A stretch of DNA of 12,290 bases from an uncultured Verrucomicrobiota bacterium (GCA_946482165.1 CAMLQS010000133.1:1-12290), one strand, 5' to 3'; numbered from the stretch's first letter, positions 1 through 8,431 are shown. Numbers and translations: made by a program. Notes: generated by a model from the letters alone, not told the origin.

Positions 1-574
1 AGCCCGCTTGGGGGATCTTGCTCGCGACGTCGGCGCTCCACGGCGCGGACCAGTTCACGAGGTCGGGGGATTCCCAGACGATGAGCGAGGTGCTGCCGCT
101 GGTGGTGGCGACGCCCCAGCCCTTCTTGCTGGCGATGCGCAGGTCGGTCGCGAGGATGTTGAACTTCTTGCCATCGGCGGAACGGATGATGGCGGGATCG
201 CGCACACCTTTTTCCCCGAGGTTGGAAAGGAGGACGGGCTCGGAGTTGTTCAAGTCGCGCCAGCGCAGTCCGTCTTCGCTGACGGCGAAGTAGATCTGCT
301 CACCGGCAGATCCCACGCCGGTGAAATAGACCAGGAGGTAGGCGGCGAGAGGCTCGGCTGCCGGCGCGGGCGCAGGGGAGGGAGGGGGAGCGGGAACGAG
401 CGCAGTATCGGGGGCGGGGGCCGGGGTGATTGCAGGGGCCGAGGCGGGGGCCGAGGCGGGGGCCGGAGTCCGCGAGGGCTTGGCGAACGCGGGGGCCTGG
501 GGGCGCGCGGAGAGGATAGAGGTGGCGCCGAGGAGGGGCAGCGCGCAGAGCAGGAAACGAAAGGAGCGGAACAT
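1..574 (-). CDS. Exported GH43-type glycoside hydrolase, C-terminal part missing (gene a)
   Basis: Only the first 191 codons are in the window; the frame is still open at the left edge. The start is the ATG at 574-572. It gives a short basic N-terminus (MFRSFRF) and a hydrophobic core ending near ILSA-RPQ, a plausible signal peptide. Residues about 30-75 are a low-complexity Pro/Ala linker. From about residue 76 the sequence reads as the first part of a GH43-like five-bladed beta-propeller: AYLLVYFTG, EQIYFAVSEDGLRW, LGEKGVRDPAIIRS, FNILATDLRI, then SLIVWESPDLVNWS. The Asp of VRDPAI is the likely catalytic base, and the EDGLRW and SPDLVNWS segments are typical of exo-acting arabinosidase or xylosidase relatives. 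The general acid would lie outside the window. It follows gene b after 51 bases on the same strand, so it is probably the fifth gene of the operon. Exact substrate is unknown. Confidence 0.85.
   Translation of the reverse strand, partial: MFRSFRFLLCALPLLGATSILSARPQAPAFAKPSRTPAPASAPASAPAITPAPAPDTALVPAPPPSPAPAPAAEPLAAYLLVYFTGVGSAGEQIYFAVSEDGLRWRDLNNSEPVLLSNLGEKGVRDPAIIRSADGKKFNILATDLRIASKKGWGVATTSGSTSLIVWESPDLVNWSAPWSADVASKIPQAG
435..466 (-). repeat. 12-base tandem repeat in the Pro/Ala linker of gene a
   Basis: Read on the plus strand, the 12-mer ggggccgaggcg occurs at 435-446 and 447-458, with a partial third copy at 459-466. On the coding strand it encodes repeated Ala-Ser-Ala-Pro units in the linker between the signal peptide and the catalytic domain. 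The 12-base period keeps the frame, so changes in copy number would only alter linker length. Confidence 0.75.
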
Positions 575-625
575 GGGAGGGGATGTGGTCGGGTATGAAG
601 GCGGGATGGTGGGCGCGCTCGTCGG

Positions 626-1615
626 TCAAGGTTTGGGCGGAAGGTCCACGCCTTCCGTCGTCTGCACCACGCGACGGATCGAGCCGTCGGCTTCGTGATA
701 GAGGTAGTCGATGCAGACGGCGCGACGATAGCTGCCGCCTTCGCCGAGGGGGCCGCCGCTTTGAATGCCGCCGTTGTGGTAGATGAAATACCACTGCCCC
801 TTAAACTCGATGATGCCTTGGTGGATCGTGTTGCTGTTAAAGGCGCCTTCCGAAACCAGCCCGCGGAAGGTCCATGGACCTTCGATCGAGGGCGCGGTGG
901 CGTAGGAGATTTTTTCGGGAAAGCCGCTGGCGTAGGAGAGGTAGTAGGTGTCGGCGTGCTTGTGGACCCAGGGCGCCTCGGTGAATCCGGTGAGACCGGC
1001 GACCTGCTTGATCGGGCCGTCGAGCTCGGTCATCGAGGGCTTCAGCTTGGCGTAGTAGCAGTTCACGTTGCCCCAGAAGAGCCAGGCGGCGCCTTCGGCA
1101 TCGATGAAGACGGCGGGGTCGATGTCTTCCCAGGAGTGCCTGCCTTTGGGCGTCATGTCGGCGGTGACGAGGGCGGATCCGCGGGCGTCCTTGAAGGGGC
1201 CGAGCGGAGAGTCCGCGACGGCGACGCCGATGGCCTTGCCGCGATGGGTGTCGTTATGCTCGATCGAGACGAACCAGTAGAACTTGCCGTCTTTCTCGAC
1301 GACGTGGGCTGCGTAGGCGTCTTTCGTCGCCCAGGCAAAGTCCTTCACGGAAAGCAGCGGGCCGTGGGGCGTCCAGGTGCGCATGTCCTTCGACGAGTAG
1401 CAGTGCCAGTCGGGCATTCGGTAGCTCTCCCTCGGTTTGGCGACGTCGTGTCCGGTGTAGAGGTAAACGGTGTCGCCATGGACGATGGCCGCGGGATCGG
1501 CGGTGAAGCGATCGGTGATGATCGGGTTGGCCGCGCGGAGCAACGGGGCCGCGAGCGGGAGGATAAGGGCGAGGACGGCCAGCGGACGGGAAAAAAGCGG
1601 GTTCACGGGAAGCAT
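626..1615 (-). CDS. Exported GH43 glycoside hydrolase, probable arabinofuranosidase/xylosidase (gene b)
   Basis: The protein has 329 residues with the chosen ATG at 1615-1613, which gives a normal signal peptide (MLPVNPLFSR, hydrophobic core, cleavage near LLRA-ANP). The mature part is one GH43 five-bladed propeller. Visible catalytic residues are D40 in FTADPAAI (general base), D166 in WEDIDPAVFID (pKa modulator) and E213 in GFTEAPWVHK (general acid). H265 in TIHQGIIE and the final propeller strands are also present, so the enzyme looks complete and active. The family acts on arabinose or xylose side chains and ends of plant hemicelluloses; the exact bond cannot be read from the sequence. 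An in-frame ATG at 1675-1673 overlaps the stop of gene c by one base (TGATG). It would add 20 residues, MPPSPLASAP and onward, ahead of the signal peptide, so a coupled longer start is possible. Confidence 0.92.
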   Translation of the reverse strand: MLPVNPLFSRPLAVLALILPLAAPLLRAANPIITDRFTADPAAIVHGDTVYLYTGHDVAKPRESYRMPDWHCYSSKDMRTWTPHGPLLSVKDFAWATKDAYAAHVVEKDGKFYWFVSIEHNDTHRGKAIGVAVADSPLGPFKDARGSALVTADMTPKGRHSWEDIDPAVFIDAEGAAWLFWGNVNCYYAKLKPSMTELDGPIKQVAGLTGFTEAPWVHKHADTYYLSYASGFPEKISYATAPSIEGPWTFRGLVSEGAFNSNTIHQGIIEFKGQWYFIYHNGGIQSGGPLGEGGSYRRAVCIDYLYHEADGSIRRVVQTTEGVDLPPKP

Positions 1616-1674
1616 GTGGGATAGGGGATTCTTCAGGGGAGCGGACGGCGCGGAGGCGAGCGGCGAGGGAGGCA

Positions 1675-2709
1675 TCAAGGGGCGTCGGGCAGGCCTTTTC
1701 CGTCGATGATTGGCTCGCCGCGGTCTCCCGGGCGGAAGGTCTGGACCATGGGATCCATGGGCTGGATACGGCCGTCGGAGTCGAAGGTCATGCGGGCGAG
1801 ACAGACTTCGCGCTTGTAGCCGTTGCCGTCGGGAATCGCGTGGCGGTGGTAGGCGACATACCAGCGGTCGGTGCCGGGGACGTTCACCACGCTGTGATGG
1901 GCGGTGGCGACGGCGGGGCCGTTTTTCGCCAGGACGATGAAGTCCTTGCCTGACGTGGTGACCGGGCCGGTGGGCGAGTCGGCGACGCCCCAGCCGACGC
2001 GGTAGTTGGGGCTGCGCGCGTCGTCGATGGACCACATGAAGTAGTATTTGCCCTGTCGCTTGAAGACCACGATGCCCTCGCGGAAGTCCCGAAGGGGAAT
2101 GTCGACGGGATTGCCGTCGACGGTGATCATGTCGGGCTTGAGGCGGACGACCTGGCAGGGACGGCCGTTGCCGTAGTAGAGCCAAGCCTGGCCGTCGTCA
2201 TCGATAAACGGATACGGGTCGATGGTGTTGGTGCGGACGAGCGGATCGTTCTTGCCCTTGCGTTCGAGCAGGGGGCGGTCGAGCGCGTCCTTGAACGGAC
2301 CGGCGGGCGTGCCGGCGGTCGCCACGCCGATCTTACCGTCGGCGCAGAAATAGAAATAGTAGGTGCCGTCGCGCTCGATGCAGTCGGGCGCCCAGGCGCG
2401 GAGGTTCGCCCATTTCAGCTCACGCGTGACGTCGAGGATCATGCGTTCCTTTTTCCAGGTCACGAGATCCTTGGAGGACCAGACGGAGAAGTCGGTGGTG
2501 AGCCACTTGTCTTTGTCGGAGGTGGGGTAGACGTAGTAGGTGTCACCGAAGAGGCGGATGCCCGGGTCGGCGGTGAATCCGTCGAGAATGGGTCTGGGCG
2601 GGACGGGCGCCGCTTCGGGCGTCGGGGCGCCCGCTTGGGATTCGGCGAACGCGGTGCAGCAGGCCAACGCGCCGATCAAGGCGGCTGGCCAGCGGATAAG
2701 GGAGCGCAT
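1675..2709 (-). CDS. Exported GH43 glycoside hydrolase (gene c)
   Basis: The protein has 344 residues. The N-terminus MRSLIRWPAA followed by a hydrophobic core and AFA-ESQ is a signal peptide; the Cys pair at 17-18 is not in a good lipobox, so signal peptidase I processing is more likely. After a short Pro/Ala-rich stretch (to about residue 40) comes a GH43 propeller. Probable catalytic residues are D48 in FTADPGIRLFGDTYYVY (base), D164 in NTIDPYPFIDDDG (modulator) and E211 in FREGIVVFKRQGKYYFMWS (acid), with a histidine pair at 271-272 in ATAHHSVV. The closest relatives by pattern are bacterial GH43 beta-xylosidases/arabinofuranosidases of the D-G-F-x-A-D-P type. It lies 28 bases after the GH30 gene on the same strand, and its stop touches a possible start of gene b, which supports a common transcript. 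Confidence 0.92.
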   Translation of the reverse strand: MRSLIRWPAALIGALACCTAFAESQAGAPTPEAAPVPPRPILDGFTADPGIRLFGDTYYVYPTSDKDKWLTTDFSVWSSKDLVTWKKERMILDVTRELKWANLRAWAPDCIERDGTYYFYFCADGKIGVATAGTPAGPFKDALDRPLLERKGKNDPLVRTNTIDPYPFIDDDGQAWLYYGNGRPCQVVRLKPDMITVDGNPVDIPLRDFREGIVVFKRQGKYYFMWSIDDARSPNYRVGWGVADSPTGPVTTSGKDFIVLAKNGPAVATAHHSVVNVPGTDRWYVAYHRHAIPDGNGYKREVCLARMTFDSDGRIQPMDPMVQTFRPGDRGEPIIDGKGLPDAP

Positions 2710-2737
2710 GGAGAGTGCGGGTATGGCTGCGGGGTGC

Positions 2738-4141
2738 TCAGGCCTTGGGCTCGGCGGGAGGCAGGATAAAGGTGTGGACGGAGCGGGGCGGAAGTTTCAC
2801 CCGAAGCCGGTCGGGGCGTCCGGCGACGGCCACGGTGAAGGTGTGTTCCCTCGGCGAGGAGTTGGCGGCGACAACGACGACGGACCGGTCGGGATTGACG
2901 AAGGCGATCTGGTCTCCCCAGAGGCTGGTGGAGACGATGCGGCGGGCGCCGGGGCGAACGTAGCGGCTGAAGTGGCTGAGAACGTGGTATTCGCCGTTGT
3001 AGGCGACTCGGGCTTCGTCGCGGTGGACGGTGACGAGGGCGTTCTGTTTCCAGTCCCACGTGCTCATGCCGGTTTCGTTGAGCACCATGTTCCAGGCGAA
3101 GTAGGCGTTGGCCCCGTTGGAGAGATAGCGTTTGAGTTCGCCGAAGAGCCTGAAGGCATCGTCCCAAGAATTGGCCCCGCCGTTGCACTTCGTTTCGGAC
3201 TGCATGAGCTTTTTCTGGGGATAGAGCTCGTATGCGAGGCCGATCTGGGTGTTGCGGTCGTATTGGAAGGCGATGCCGGTGAGGAAGGAGTTGGCGCGCG
3301 GGTCCTCGAGGACCGTGATGAGGCGGGCGTTGGGGTTTTCTCCGCCGTTCACGGGATCGCCGTTGAGTCCGAGCCAAAGTTCCACGTCGGGGTGGCGCTC
3401 GCGGAGGACGGGGCCCAGGTAGTCGGCGATGAATTCGCGCAGCTCGGGGCCGCTCCAAAGGCAGGTGGGGTAGGGGCTGGCGATGTTGGGCTCGTTCTGC
3501 GGGGCGATCGCATAGATGGGAACGCCCTTGGCCTTGTAGGCTTCGACCCAGCGGGCGAAGTAGTCGGCGTAGGTGCGGAGCACGCGGGGCTCCCAACGCA
3601 GGGAGCCCTTGGCGTAGGAGCGGTTGGTTTTCATCCAGGCGGGCGGGCTCCACGGCGAGGCCCAGCAACGGAGGTCGGAGCGGGTGGCGAGGGCGGCCTG
3701 GATGTAGGGGAGAAGGAGCTTCTCGTCGCGCGCGGTAGAGAAGTGCTTGAGCTCGTAGTCCTCCGGGGTGTCGGCCAAGGAATAGGCGTCGAGGGCGAAG
3801 TCGCTCGCGCCGATCGGAATGCGGGCGAGATTGAAGTTCGCCCCATCCGGCCCGAACAGGGCGCGGACAACTTCGTCACGGGCGGACTGCGGGAGGACGG
3901 AGAGTGCTTGCCAGCCGTGTTCGTTGAAGCAGCCGCCGAAGCCGTCTATCGTCTGGCGGAGGCGGTCGGGAGAGACGTAGATGGTCGGCGGTTCGTCGGC
4001 CCGGGCGGGTTCGAACGCGGGGGCGGGCATGAGCTCGCCGGATTTTTCCGCGGTGGTGGCTATCCAGATAACCGACGGGTCGGCGAGGAGAGGGGCGGCC
4101 GCGGCGAGGGCGGAAACGAGGGCGATGAGGGTTTTTCGCAT
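2738..4141 (-). CDS. Exported GH30 glycoside hydrolase
   Basis: The protein has 467 residues with the ATG at 4141-4139. MRKTLIALVS plus an Ala/Leu core ending LLA-DPS is a signal peptide; the frame stays open upstream, but that part would destroy the signal peptide and overlap gene d. The protein has the GH30 layout: an N-terminal strand of the side beta-domain, then a TIM barrel from IDGFGGCFNEHGW (about 65) onward, with WASPWSPPAWMK (160-171). E217 in APQNEPN is the acid/base and E316 in MQSETK is the nucleophile. The C-terminal beta-sandwich is at about 385-460 (GEYHVLSHFSRYVRPGARRI, then AFVNPDRSVVVVAANSS). GH30 includes beta-glucosylceramidases, beta-1,6-glucanases and xylan-active enzymes. 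The GH43 neighbours favour a hemicellulose role, but the specificity is not proven by the sequence. Confidence 0.93.
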   Translation of the reverse strand: MRKTLIALVSALAAAAPLLADPSVIWIATTAEKSGELMPAPAFEPARADEPPTIYVSPDRLRQTIDGFGGCFNEHGWQALSVLPQSARDEVVRALFGPDGANFNLARIPIGASDFALDAYSLADTPEDYELKHFSTARDEKLLLPYIQAALATRSDLRCWASPWSPPAWMKTNRSYAKGSLRWEPRVLRTYADYFARWVEAYKAKGVPIYAIAPQNEPNIASPYPTCLWSGPELREFIADYLGPVLRERHPDVELWLGLNGDPVNGGENPNARLITVLEDPRANSFLTGIAFQYDRNTQIGLAYELYPQKKLMQSETKCNGGANSWDDAFRLFGELKRYLSNGANAYFAWNMVLNETGMSTWDWKQNALVTVHRDEARVAYNGEYHVLSHFSRYVRPGARRIVSTSLWGDQIAFVNPDRSVVVVAANSSPREHTFTVAVAGRPDRLRVKLPPRSVHTFILPPAEPKA

Positions 4142-4212
4142 GGAAGGGATGGCTGAGTATAGGGGGAAAGGGGACGGAAGGACGCGGAAAGGTGTGGCGG
4201 GCGGGAGGCTTG

Positions 4213-5292
4213 TCACGGGGCGCTGGCGAGGGACGCGGGGGATGTATGCGGGTAGGGACCGTCGGGCACGGGCGTTCCGAAATCGGGCGAGCCGTCCGGG
4301 CGCCAATGGATTATCTGCGCGCGGGTGGCCCGGTCCGGATTTCGCAACGGGGAGCCCTGGATATGTTCGTAGTTGCGCGCGTGATACACGAGGACGTCGG
4401 TCTTGCCGTCGGGCGTGGTGGTGAAGCTGTTGTGCCCGGGGCCGAACTGGCTCGCTGAGCGGTAGCTGGCCAGGACGGGCTCGGGCGATTTTTTCCAGAC
4501 GGAGGCGTCGAGCAGGTCGGCGTCCGCGTCGGCGGAGAGGAGACCGAGGCAGTAGTTGGCGTCGGTGGCGCTGGCGGAATAGGTCATCCAGACGCGTCCG
4601 TTTTTGACGAGGACGGCCGGGGCTTCGCAGACCGAGTGGCGGCGTTTTTCCCAGTGGTGTTCGGGCTTGGTGAGACGGGTGACGGGTCCCGCGATGGACA
4701 AGGGGGTGTCCATGCGGGCGATGTAGATGTTGGAGCCCTTGATGCCTTTTTCGTCCTGGGCCCAAACGTAGTAGCGAACGCCCCGGTGGACGAAGGTGGT
4801 GGCGTCGAGCGAGAACGAATCCCAGCCGAGCTTGATCTTTCCCTTTTCCGTCCAGGCGGCCTCGAGAGGATTTTCGCCGGCGCCTTCGAGAACATAGGGC
4901 CGAATGGCCCAGATGTTTTCGGCTTCGCCGGCGGTAAAGTAGAGATACCACTTGTCGTCGATAAAGTGGAGTTCGGGGGCCCAGATGTGGGCGCCCATCG
5001 GTCCGCGGGAGTGTTTACGCCAGATGACCTTGGGCTCGGCGTCGGAGAGGCCGGCGAGGGTGGGGGCGCGGCGCAACTCGATGCGGTCGTATTCCGGAAC
5101 CGTGGCGGTGAGATAGTAGTAGCCGTCGGCATGAAGAATGACGTGGGGATCCGCCCGCTTCGGGATGATCGGGTTGGTCCACGAAATCGCGGGATCGGCG
5201 GCGACGATGGACGGGGCGGGCTCGGCGGCGCTCGCGGCGACGGCGTGCAGCAAAGCGAACAGGAGGAGCAAGCGACGAAACGTGTGTGACAT
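4213..5292 (-). CDS. Exported GH43 alpha-L-arabinofuranosidase-like enzyme, first gene of operon (gene d)
   Basis: The protein has 359 residues from the ATG at 5292-5290. A longer frame begins at 5349, but the shorter start puts MSHTFRRLLL and a hydrophobic segment ending ASA-AEP at the N-terminus, a clear signal peptide. The domain matches the bacterial alpha-N-arabinofuranosidase 2 type of GH43: RADPHVILHADGYYY (D48, base), TVPEYDRIELRRA, GAHIWAPELHFID, WDSFSLDATTF (D163), SVCEAPAVLV (E223, acid), TYSASATDANYCLG and FGPGHNSFTTTPDG (H287). This type usually removes terminal arabinose from arabinan or arabinoxylan. It is the promoter-proximal gene of the leftward operon, 71 bases upstream of the GH30 gene. 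A palindromic operator candidate lies 107-128 bases upstream of its start. Confidence 0.93.
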   Translation of the reverse strand: MSHTFRRLLLLFALLHAVAASAAEPAPSIVAADPAISWTNPIIPKRADPHVILHADGYYYLTATVPEYDRIELRRAPTLAGLSDAEPKVIWRKHSRGPMGAHIWAPELHFIDDKWYLYFTAGEAENIWAIRPYVLEGAGENPLEAAWTEKGKIKLGWDSFSLDATTFVHRGVRYYVWAQDEKGIKGSNIYIARMDTPLSIAGPVTRLTKPEHHWEKRRHSVCEAPAVLVKNGRVWMTYSASATDANYCLGLLSADADADLLDASVWKKSPEPVLASYRSASQFGPGHNSFTTTPDGKTDVLVYHARNYEHIQGSPLRNPDRATRAQIIHWRPDGSPDFGTPVPDGPYPHTSPASLASAP

Positions 5293-5631
5293 GGAAAATC
5301 CGGGAATGATTAGGGGAGGCTCCGGAGTCGGCCCGAGGGTTCCGCGCAAACACTCGCCGAGGGGAACAGTGACGATAGCGGAGGTCGGATGGTTCAGGTA
5401 TAGACCCGACCGGGTCCATTGTTCGCGAGGGCGTTTCGGGGGTAAGGTGTTTCCCTCCCCACGGCGTCCCGGCTGCTCGTCGAGAGAACGTCCTTCCCCT
5501 GTTCGCGGCCTTTTACTCCCCCATCGCTCTCCAGCGTCCTTCGACGTTCCCCGATTTTTAAGCGGCTTCGTCCCCCGGTCGTTTGTCCACGGTCCGCGCC
5601 GCCGCGTCTTTTTCCAGCCCTAATCCCAACC
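5293..5631. other. Divergent intergenic region between hydrolase operon and surface-protein gene
   Basis: These 339 bases separate two divergently read genes and should contain both promoters. The only clear element is the imperfect palindrome at 5399-5420. On the minus strand a TATACC lies directly downstream of the palindrome and might be a -10 box, but no good -35 goes with it. The part next to the plus-strand gene (about 5450-5631) is rich in C and T on the plus strand. I see no small gene or terminator here. Confidence 0.6.
5399..5420. promoter_or_regulatory. Candidate LacI-type operator upstream of the GH operon
   Basis: The left arm TAGACCCG (5401-5408), a 2-base centre AC, and the right arm CGGGTCCA (5411-5418) form an inverted repeat with one mismatch. 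The right half CGGGTCCATT is identical to that of the perfect palindrome at 9485-9506, upstream of the LacI-family regulator gene. Distance to the start of gene d is 107 bases, compared with 88 bases between the second site and the regulator start. Binding by that regulator is inferred. Confidence 0.7.
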
Positions 5632-8247
5632 ATGCATCCTATCCCATCGCTCGTCTCAATGTCCTCCGTTCCGGCTTTCTCCATCGGACAAGCCGTTGCC
5701 GCGAAAAAAATCCGCGCGTCATCCGTCAAACTGCATTCAGCCATACTCGGCCTCGCCTTCGCCGCATCCATTCCCGCCCTTCACGCCGCCACCGATGCGT
5801 GGGACGGTTCGACCGATTCCCTCTGGGCGACGGCGACCAACTGGGCCACGGACGTCTCCGCGCCCGGAACCGGTGAGAGCGCCACCTTCAACGGCGCGGG
5901 CAATGGCAACACGGTCGTCGATCTCGGCGCCGGCGTGACCGTCGGCTCCGTTCTTTTCGACAGCGGCTCCGCCGCCGCCTACACGATCGGCTCCGGAGCG
6001 ATCGGCAGCCAGACGCTCAGCCTCGACAACGCCGGGGCGATCACGGTGAACGCCGGCGTCACGAGCGCCCAGACCTTCAACGCGAACCTCGCGCTGAACA
6101 GCGCGGCGGGCGCCACCACGACGATCACCAACAATGGATCGGGCGTTCTCGCCTTTGCAGGCGCCATCAATGCCAATGTCGCCAGCGGCAACGGCGTATT
6201 GAACGTCGATGGCACCGGCGACACGACGATTTCCGGCGCGATCACCAAGACCGGCGCGGGCAGCAACGCTCTCTTCAAGAAGGGCTCGGGCACCTTGACG
6301 CTTTCCAACGGCAGCGTCTGGAGCGGCGCGGGTGCCGTGCAGACTGCTTTCTCCGGTCCATTCACCGTTCAACAAGGAACCCTCCTTCTTGGTGGCGGCA
6401 CGCACACCGTCACCGGTGAAGCGGTCATCGGCGGTGTGGTGACGCATGGGGGAGCAGGTCAAAATGCAAAGATCCAGGTGGACGCCGGTGCGCTCAGCGT
6501 CAGCGGCTTTCTGTCCGTCGGCCGCGGCAACGGCACGGGTGCGGTGTCCTCGGACTTGGTGTTGAACAATGCCGCCTCTGTGACGGCCGGAAACATTAGC
6601 GCCGGCTTTAACGCCGGCAACACCGCCAATTTGCCCAAGGGTTCCATCACATTGAACGGGACATCCTCCCTCACGGTGTCCGGCGGAACCAACAGGGTCT
6701 TCTTCCTGGGCGAGTCGGTTGGCTCGGACATGACTCTGACGGTCAACGATTCCGCCGTGGTGACCAACACGACGGGCAGGGTCGGCCTCAATAATAACGC
6801 GAATAATTCGGCCTCATTGACGATCGGAAGCGCGACCGGAAAAGGCACGGTGATCATGAACGGCGGCACGATCAACGTGAGTTCCACGGATATCGGAAAG
6901 GGACTGAACAATACCCAGGCGGGCAACGGCACGCTCACGGTGAAAACGGGAGCGACCTACAACAACGAGGGCGATTTCCGCACCGGATTCGCCGGAAGCG
7001 CGTCCGGCCAAGCCACGGTGAACGTGGACGGAGGCACCATTAACATTGGTTCAACGGTCACGCGCTGGATGCAGATTGGTTACTGGGACTTCACCAACTC
7101 CACGATCAACGTTACCGGCGGAAATCTGAATCTGAACGGCGGTTCTTCGATTCGATTCAATATCAATAACAATACCGGCACGAACGCGATCAACCAGAGC
7201 GGAGGCAATGTCACTTTCTATAGCGACAATCAGACGACGATCGGCGGCACCGGCGTTCTTGAGATGCAGGCCGTCGGCGGGGCGGCGAGCAACAACACCT
7301 ACAACCTTAACGGCGGAACGCTCACGGTGACACAGGTGATGTCCACCGCGACCACTGGCACGCGGACGTTCAACCTCAATGGCGGCACGTTGAAGGCGGC
7401 GAAGGCGACCACGGCCTTCCTTAATCTCGGCGCCGGCAACGCCCGTGCCAACGTTCGCAACGGCGGCGCCCTGGTCGACACCAACGGGTTCGACGTCACC
7501 ATCGCCCAGGCGCTGGAGCACAGCAATGTCGGAGGCGACAACGCCACCGACGGCGGTCTGACCAAGTCCGGTTTGGGCAAGCTGACGCTCTCCGGCGTCA
7601 ACACCTACACCGGCAACACGACGATCAACTCCGGCACCTTGGCGCTCGCCTCGACCGGCAGCATCGCCAACAGCGCCACGATCATCGCGAACGGCACCTT
7701 CGATGTGTCCGCGGTCACCGGCTTCACCGTCGGCGCCAGCCAGACCTTGAGGGGCTCCGGCACGGTCACCGGCGCGACCACGGTCAATGGCACGCTGGCG
7801 CCCGGCAACAGCCCCGGTCTGCTCACTTTCTCGGGCGACCTGAGCCTCGGTGCGTCCTCGACCTCGCAGTTGGAGATCAACGGCACGACCCGCGGCTCGG
7901 GCTATGACGCGGTCGACGTCGGCGGCGCTTTGTCCTATGGCGGCGTAATGAGCCTCGTCTTTGATGCTCCGATCAGCGCGGGAACCTACGATCTCTTCGG
8001 CGGGTTCAGCGGCCAGTCGGGCACCTTCGCTTCCGTCAGCGTGGGCGGCAGCTTCGCCGAGGCCTTCAGCGGCTCCCCGGTCATCACCGGAAGCGGATGG
8101 AGCGCCTCCAGCGCCAGCTGGAGCTACGCCTTCGACAATGGCAGCGGCGACTTGACCATCAGCGCGATTCCCGAGCCCTCGGCTTTCGCCGCTCTCGCCG
8201 GTTTGGTCGGCCTTGGCCTCGTCGGCTCCCGTCGCCGCCGTCGCTGA
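5632..8247 (+). CDS. Large beta-helix surface protein with PATR repeat and PEP-CTERM sorting tail
   Basis: The protein has 871 residues. From the ATG at 5632 there is a long basic N-region (KKIRASSVK) followed by a hydrophobic segment ending PALHA-ATDAW; an ATG at 5659 would give a shorter version. The mature part is Gly/Thr/Ser/Asn-rich, with repeating strands such as GNGTLTVKTGATYN, ATVNVDGGTINIG and STINVTGGNLNL, as expected for a right-handed beta-helix. A textbook autotransporter-associated repeat sits at about 641-670 (GGLTKSGLGKLTLSGVNTY, then GNTTINSGTL). It is followed by the usual GTLAPGNSPGLLTFSGDLSL segment near 722. The tail is IPEPS, a hydrophobic helix, then SRRRRR: a PEP-CTERM signal recognised by an exosortase. 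There is no outer-membrane beta-barrel, so export would be by Sec plus PEP-CTERM sorting. Adhesion or polymer binding is plausible but inferred. A terminator follows. Confidence 0.93.
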   Translation: MHPIPSLVSMSSVPAFSIGQAVAAKKIRASSVKLHSAILGLAFAASIPALHAATDAWDGSTDSLWATATNWATDVSAPGTGESATFNGAGNGNTVVDLGAGVTVGSVLFDSGSAAAYTIGSGAIGSQTLSLDNAGAITVNAGVTSAQTFNANLALNSAAGATTTITNNGSGVLAFAGAINANVASGNGVLNVDGTGDTTISGAITKTGAGSNALFKKGSGTLTLSNGSVWSGAGAVQTAFSGPFTVQQGTLLLGGGTHTVTGEAVIGGVVTHGGAGQNAKIQVDAGALSVSGFLSVGRGNGTGAVSSDLVLNNAASVTAGNISAGFNAGNTANLPKGSITLNGTSSLTVSGGTNRVFFLGESVGSDMTLTVNDSAVVTNTTGRVGLNNNANNSASLTIGSATGKGTVIMNGGTINVSSTDIGKGLNNTQAGNGTLTVKTGATYNNEGDFRTGFAGSASGQATVNVDGGTINIGSTVTRWMQIGYWDFTNSTINVTGGNLNLNGGSSIRFNINNNTGTNAINQSGGNVTFYSDNQTTIGGTGVLEMQAVGGAASNNTYNLNGGTLTVTQVMSTATTGTRTFNLNGGTLKAAKATTAFLNLGAGNARANVRNGGALVDTNGFDVTIAQALEHSNVGGDNATDGGLTKSGLGKLTLSGVNTYTGNTTINSGTLALASTGSIANSATIIANGTFDVSAVTGFTVGASQTLRGSGTVTGATTVNGTLAPGNSPGLLTFSGDLSLGASSTSQLEINGTTRGSGYDAVDVGGALSYGGVMSLVFDAPISAGTYDLFGGFSGQSGTFASVSVGGSFAEAFSGSPVITGSGWSASSASWSYAFDNGSGDLTISAIPEPSAFAALAGLVGLGLVGSRRRRR

Positions 8248-8276
8248 GGGGCTTGCGAAGCCGTGTTCGGTTCCCG

Positions 8277-8305
8277 GCCGCGCCAGCCACTTGGCGCGGC
8301 TTTTT
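8277..8305 (+). terminator. Intrinsic terminator after the PATR/PEP-CTERM gene
   Basis: Perfect 9-base stem GCCGCGCCA (8277-8285) with TGGCGCGGC (8292-8300), a 6-base loop and five T residues at 8301-8305. It begins 30 bases after the stop codon, so the next gene probably has its own promoter. Confidence 0.9.
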
Positions 8306-8431
8306 CGTCGGTCGGCGCGTGTGAGTTAATCACGGCTTCATGCGTCCGACATTCTCTTCCGTCCCTTGCCTGCGGTTCTTAAACGCCGCGCCGGCTTTTG
8401 GCGCGTTCCCATCCATTCCCGCTTTTTTCCC

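Noticed and set aside
866..883. Perfect 18-base palindrome GAAGGTCCATGGACCTTC, with GGTCC half-sites resembling the operators
   Set aside because: It lies inside gene b and encodes the common GH43 motif GPWTF. The half-sites are in the opposite arrangement to the operators and have no spacer, so it is most likely a coding coincidence.
695..1624. Plus-strand open frame of 309 codons opposite gene b
   Set aside because: It lies antisense to a GH43 with all catalytic residues; its translation is low-complexity and matches no family.
2658..2693. Cys pair in the signal peptide of gene c as a lipoprotein anchor
   Set aside because: The residues before Cys17 and Cys18 do not fit the L-[AS]-[GA]-C lipobox, and a standard AFA-E cleavage site follows.
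2540..4156. Long plus-strand open frame (538 codons) opposite gene c and the GH30 gene
   Set aside because: The translation is Gly/Val/Glu-rich without any domain, and it is the complement of confirmed GH30 and GH43 coding sequence. Such open antisense frames are common at this GC content.
8387..8405. Hairpin CGCGCC/GGCGCG with a T-rich loop before the LamG gene
   Set aside because: The stem is only six bases and is followed by TTCCC rather than a T run. A stronger terminator already lies at 8277-8305.
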